Assembly: GCA_963580285.1 (NCBI GenBank)
Contig: OY757011.1
Span: forward strand, 99,788,316-99,852,315
Direction: 5' to 3'
DNA length: 64,000 nucleotides
Origin: Lucinisca nassula
Lineage: Eukaryota > Mollusca > Bivalvia > Lucinida > Lucinidae
Shown here: one piece after another, positions 61,686 through 64,000 of the stretch
Position numbering within the stretch: the first letter of the stretch is position 1
Layout: each line of letters begins with the position of its first letter
The notes under the pieces: model-generated
What the model saw: only the letters and a program-made list of their open reading frames with translations
The model's database searches: none
Told to the model about the DNA's origin: nothing
Program-made: the position numbers and the translations under genes

Positions 61686-62755
61686 TCTCATGATGGTTAA
61701 CATTTCCACCAAGTAATTTTAAAATTCATCCAGGAAAAAGTGAGTTATTGACCAAACATGAAAAAAGGCCACTTTTTTGTCTGACCGCTAAGTATGACCT
61801 TGACATTGGAAGTACTGACCTGGGTCCTGCACGCAACACATTGTCTCATGATGGCTATAGGTCATTCCCTTTCTTTAGACTTTGTTGTGATGAGTCACAT
61901 CTATAGACTAATCCATTTTCGTTAAGGTTGGCTGCTCATTGCATCAAATAACACACCATTTTTTCCTGACTGATTGCTCAGTGAACCACAAAATTACCCA
62001 TTGATATAGCTCTATTGTTGCAATATTTACCTGCAGGTAAGATTAACACATATACCTGAATAAGTCTTACCTGAGTGAACAATATAATGTTCATTGACTC
62101 CTTTCATTCCACCACTTGCTCAAAGCTCAAAATGTTCCCATACTATAGTGACTTGTAATTGCGTATATACACATTTCTATATTAATCCAGGTATAAGATA
62201 TTGTATGGCATTGCCCATGCATTGTATGCAAATTCAAACAGGTGTGACACCCCTTATTTAGTGAATAGGCCTGTACCACAACTGAAGCGTGAAAGCTAAA
62301 ACAAAGTGTAAAGATTGGTAAAAAGCTATAATATTTCTGCCAAGTCATTTTAAAATTCATCCATTAATATGAAAGTTATTGACCATACACAGAAAAAGAC
62401 CCTTTTTGACCTTTGACACCTCTAAGTATGACCTTGACCTTTTGAGGATCCAACCTAGGTCATGTGCTCAACACATCGTCTCATGATGGTTAACATTTCT
62501 GCCAAGTAATTTCAAAATAAATTTAGTAATAATAAAGTTATTGACCATACACGACAAAAAATAGGTCCCTTTTTTACCTTTGACCTTTAAGTATGACCTT
62601 GACCTTGGAGGTAGCAACCTTGGTCTTGCGAGCAACAAATTGTCTCATGATGGATAACATTTCTGCCAAGTCATTTTAAAATTCATCCATTAATATGAAA
62701 GTTATTGACCAACAATATGTCTCTCCCGAAAATTTTTTTCGGGGGGGGAGACATA
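61686..62755 (+). mobile_element. Helentron-like element, three to four ~170-bp units with 3' hairpin
   Basis: Units contain GTCTCATGATGGTTAACATT, TCTGCCAAGTCATTTTAAAA, TTCATCCATTAATATGAAAG, TTATTGACCATACAC and AAGTATGACCTTGACCTT. They are separated by ~430 bp (61870-62310) of other sequence. The end is the hairpin TATGTCTCTCCCGAAAA / TTTTCGGGGGGGGAGACATA at 62717-62755. Confidence 0.65.
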
Positions 62756-63015
62756 ACTAGAAAAAAGAAATAAAAAACAAATAATATGGCTCTATGAATA
62801 GCAAACCATTTGCCAGCAGCAGAATGATTGCTATGACATAAGTAATTAGTGCATATCACAAATGAAACACGTTTTCCCATTGGCTAGAAATGCGTCACGT
62901 GCAAGTCGCTATTCTGCGATAGATACACAGCGGGCATTATCACACTTGTATTGGACCGGTCCGCTACGGAGATAACCGGAAAATTTCACGGAACGGACAT
63001 TATACTTAACAGTTC
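62756..63015. other. Intronic, no feature assigned
   Basis: Contains CATTGGCTAGAAATGCGTCA then CGTG and a short GC-richer stretch. I looked for a promoter or the missing upstream B3GNTL1 exons here and found neither. Confidence 0.35.
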
Positions 63016-63169
63016 TTCAATGCACTAAAAACAATAGAAACCTTAGCTTCAGGCACTATCCTGCGGCTCGGGCCATATCAACCCGGCGGTCCAGGGCCTG
63101 TCCCTTGGGCAGTCCATAAACCTTGATAGTGCCTTAAGCTAAGGTTTCTATTGTTTTTAGTGCATTGAA
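63016..63169. repeat. Long palindrome with 45-bp arms
   Basis: 63016-63060 (TTCAATGCACTAAAAACAAT, AGAAACCTTAGCTTCAGGCA, CTATC) and 63125-63169 are reverse complements with one mismatch. The 64-bp loop is GC-rich (CTGCGGCTCGGGCC, CCGGCGGTCCAGGGCC). Confidence 0.9.
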
Positions 63170-63269
63170 ATTACAACCCACCGGTCTATGGGTGTTTTGT
63201 ATGGTAAAATTGTGTGAGGTAAAGGTAAAGATTCTACTCCTAAATGTAAGGATTTGTTACTTTGGGAGC

Positions 63270-63475
63270 AATTTCTCTTTTAGAAGGATTGTATACACCT
63301 TCAGAGCAGGCAACTCTTGCAAAAGTATTGTGTCTCCCTTGCCAGTAGAGGTCAACTCTTAGAGGAAAGAATTTGCTCCTCAGGAGCAAATTCTTTCCTT
63401 TAAGAGTAGACACCTTTTGTCTGTAGGACAGGTTTATAGAAGAGCAAATAGGAAATCTGGAAAGTTGTCCTCATA
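63270..63475. mobile_element. Family F MITE, diverged
   Basis: TATACACCTTCAGAGCAGGC, TTAGAGGAAAGAATTTGCTC/GAGCAAATTCTTTCCTTTAA and GGAAATCTGGAAAGTTGTCC. Outer TIRs are degraded. Confidence 0.7.
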
Positions 63476-63477
63476 TG

Positions 63478-64000
63478 AACAAGAATTCTGCCGAAGGCTA
63501 TGTCGTGCCTGTGGGGGTGCAAAATCATCGAACCGTGACACCTTGGTCAAGGTCAAACATAGATGCTAACTTTCAGCAAGTATCATTAATGAAGCTTTAA
63601 TAGGTGTTGAAAAATGAACATAAACATGAGGGTGAACGCTAGGGTGGTCACAATTTGTTTTACAAAGTCAATTAACCATAGAATGTAGGTCAAGGTCAAA
63701 TATGGATTATTGCATTGTATTTGTCAAACCTAGATGCAAGTTGTTACCAATTACCATTGATGAAGCTCTTATAGAACTTGAGAAATGAACTTGACCATTA
63801 GGATGAACGCTAGGGTGGTTGCAATATTTTACCAAGTCAGTGAACCATAAAATATAGGTCAAGGTCAAATATCGATGCATGCAATGAAGTTGTCATCCCT
63901 AGATACAAGTTTGTACCATGCATCATTAATGAAGCTCTTATAGTTCTTGAGAAGTGAACTTGACCATTACAGTGTACAGTAGGGTGGTCGCAGTTGGTGA
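63478..64000 (+). repeat. GCGTTCACCC-type tandem element, 5' part
   Basis: Starts AACAAGAATTCTGCCGAAGG then CTATG and contains units with GAACGCTAGGGTGGTC, AGGTCAAGGTCAAATAT, CATTAATGAAGCT and CTTGAGAAATGAACTTGACC at ~150-170 bp spacing. Runs off the window end. Confidence 0.7.

Noticed and set aside
1..64000. CRISPR array or bacterial defence system
   Set aside because: Repeats of 145-165 bp have no unique spacers and there are no Cas-like genes; intron-containing genes show that this is eukaryotic.

Overview
The window is eukaryotic nuclear DNA, most likely from a bivalve mollusc, probably a clam (inference). Reasons: spliced coding exons with GT/AG borders, AT-rich introns of up to 15 kb, many tRNA-derived SINEs ending in a GTTAAAC-type tail, TTAA-flanked MITEs, and Helentron/'pearl'-like elements with tandem-repeat cores and hairpin 3' ends, a style common in bivalve genomes.

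Only two host genes are visible. On the + strand, 2792-4182 is the last coding exon of a gene I cannot name; it encodes a low-complexity, probably disordered C-terminus, with a polyA signal at 4388. On the - strand, seven exons spread over 34 kb (59834 down to 25849) encode the C-terminal ~225 residues of a B3GNTL1/QTGAL orthologue, the GT2-family queuosine-tRNA galactosyltransferase. Its N-terminal exons lie beyond 64000. Nearly all the remaining DNA is mobile-element sequence.

Layout. 1-2.7 kb: MITE remnants split by a minus-strand Helentron-like element. 2.8-4.4 kb: terminal exon. 4.4-24.7 kb: intergenic, with tandem repeats, MITEs, SINEs, a decayed Tc1/mariner transposon (12061-13638) and a large Helentron-like element with a 20-unit minisatellite (18403-22776). 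24.7-25.85 kb: probable B3GNTL1 3' UTR carrying a 242-bp MITE. 25.9-34.4 kb: last B3GNTL1 intron, with a ~0.7-kb tandem duplication, a Helentron and a PHD-EN-RT CR1-type LINE that is itself broken by a long-TIR transposon with a 9-bp target duplication. 34.4-43.7 kb: central exons with repeats between them, including a Helentron that carries a copy of part of a B3GNTL1 exon. 43.7-59 kb: a 15-kb intron holding a 497-bp perfect-looking tandem duplication and an L1/Tx1-type LINE (47222-58567) with a 13-bp target-site duplication; its ORF2 is split by another Helentron-like element. 59-64 kb: two further exons, then repeats and long palindromes.

The main theme is nested transposition. Insertion order can be read from interrupted repeats: LINE into Helentron array, Helentron into LINE, long-TIR element into CR1, CR1/SINE/Helentrons into one MITE family, Helentron into Helentron. 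No bacterial operon, CRISPR array, rRNA or functional tRNA gene was seen.
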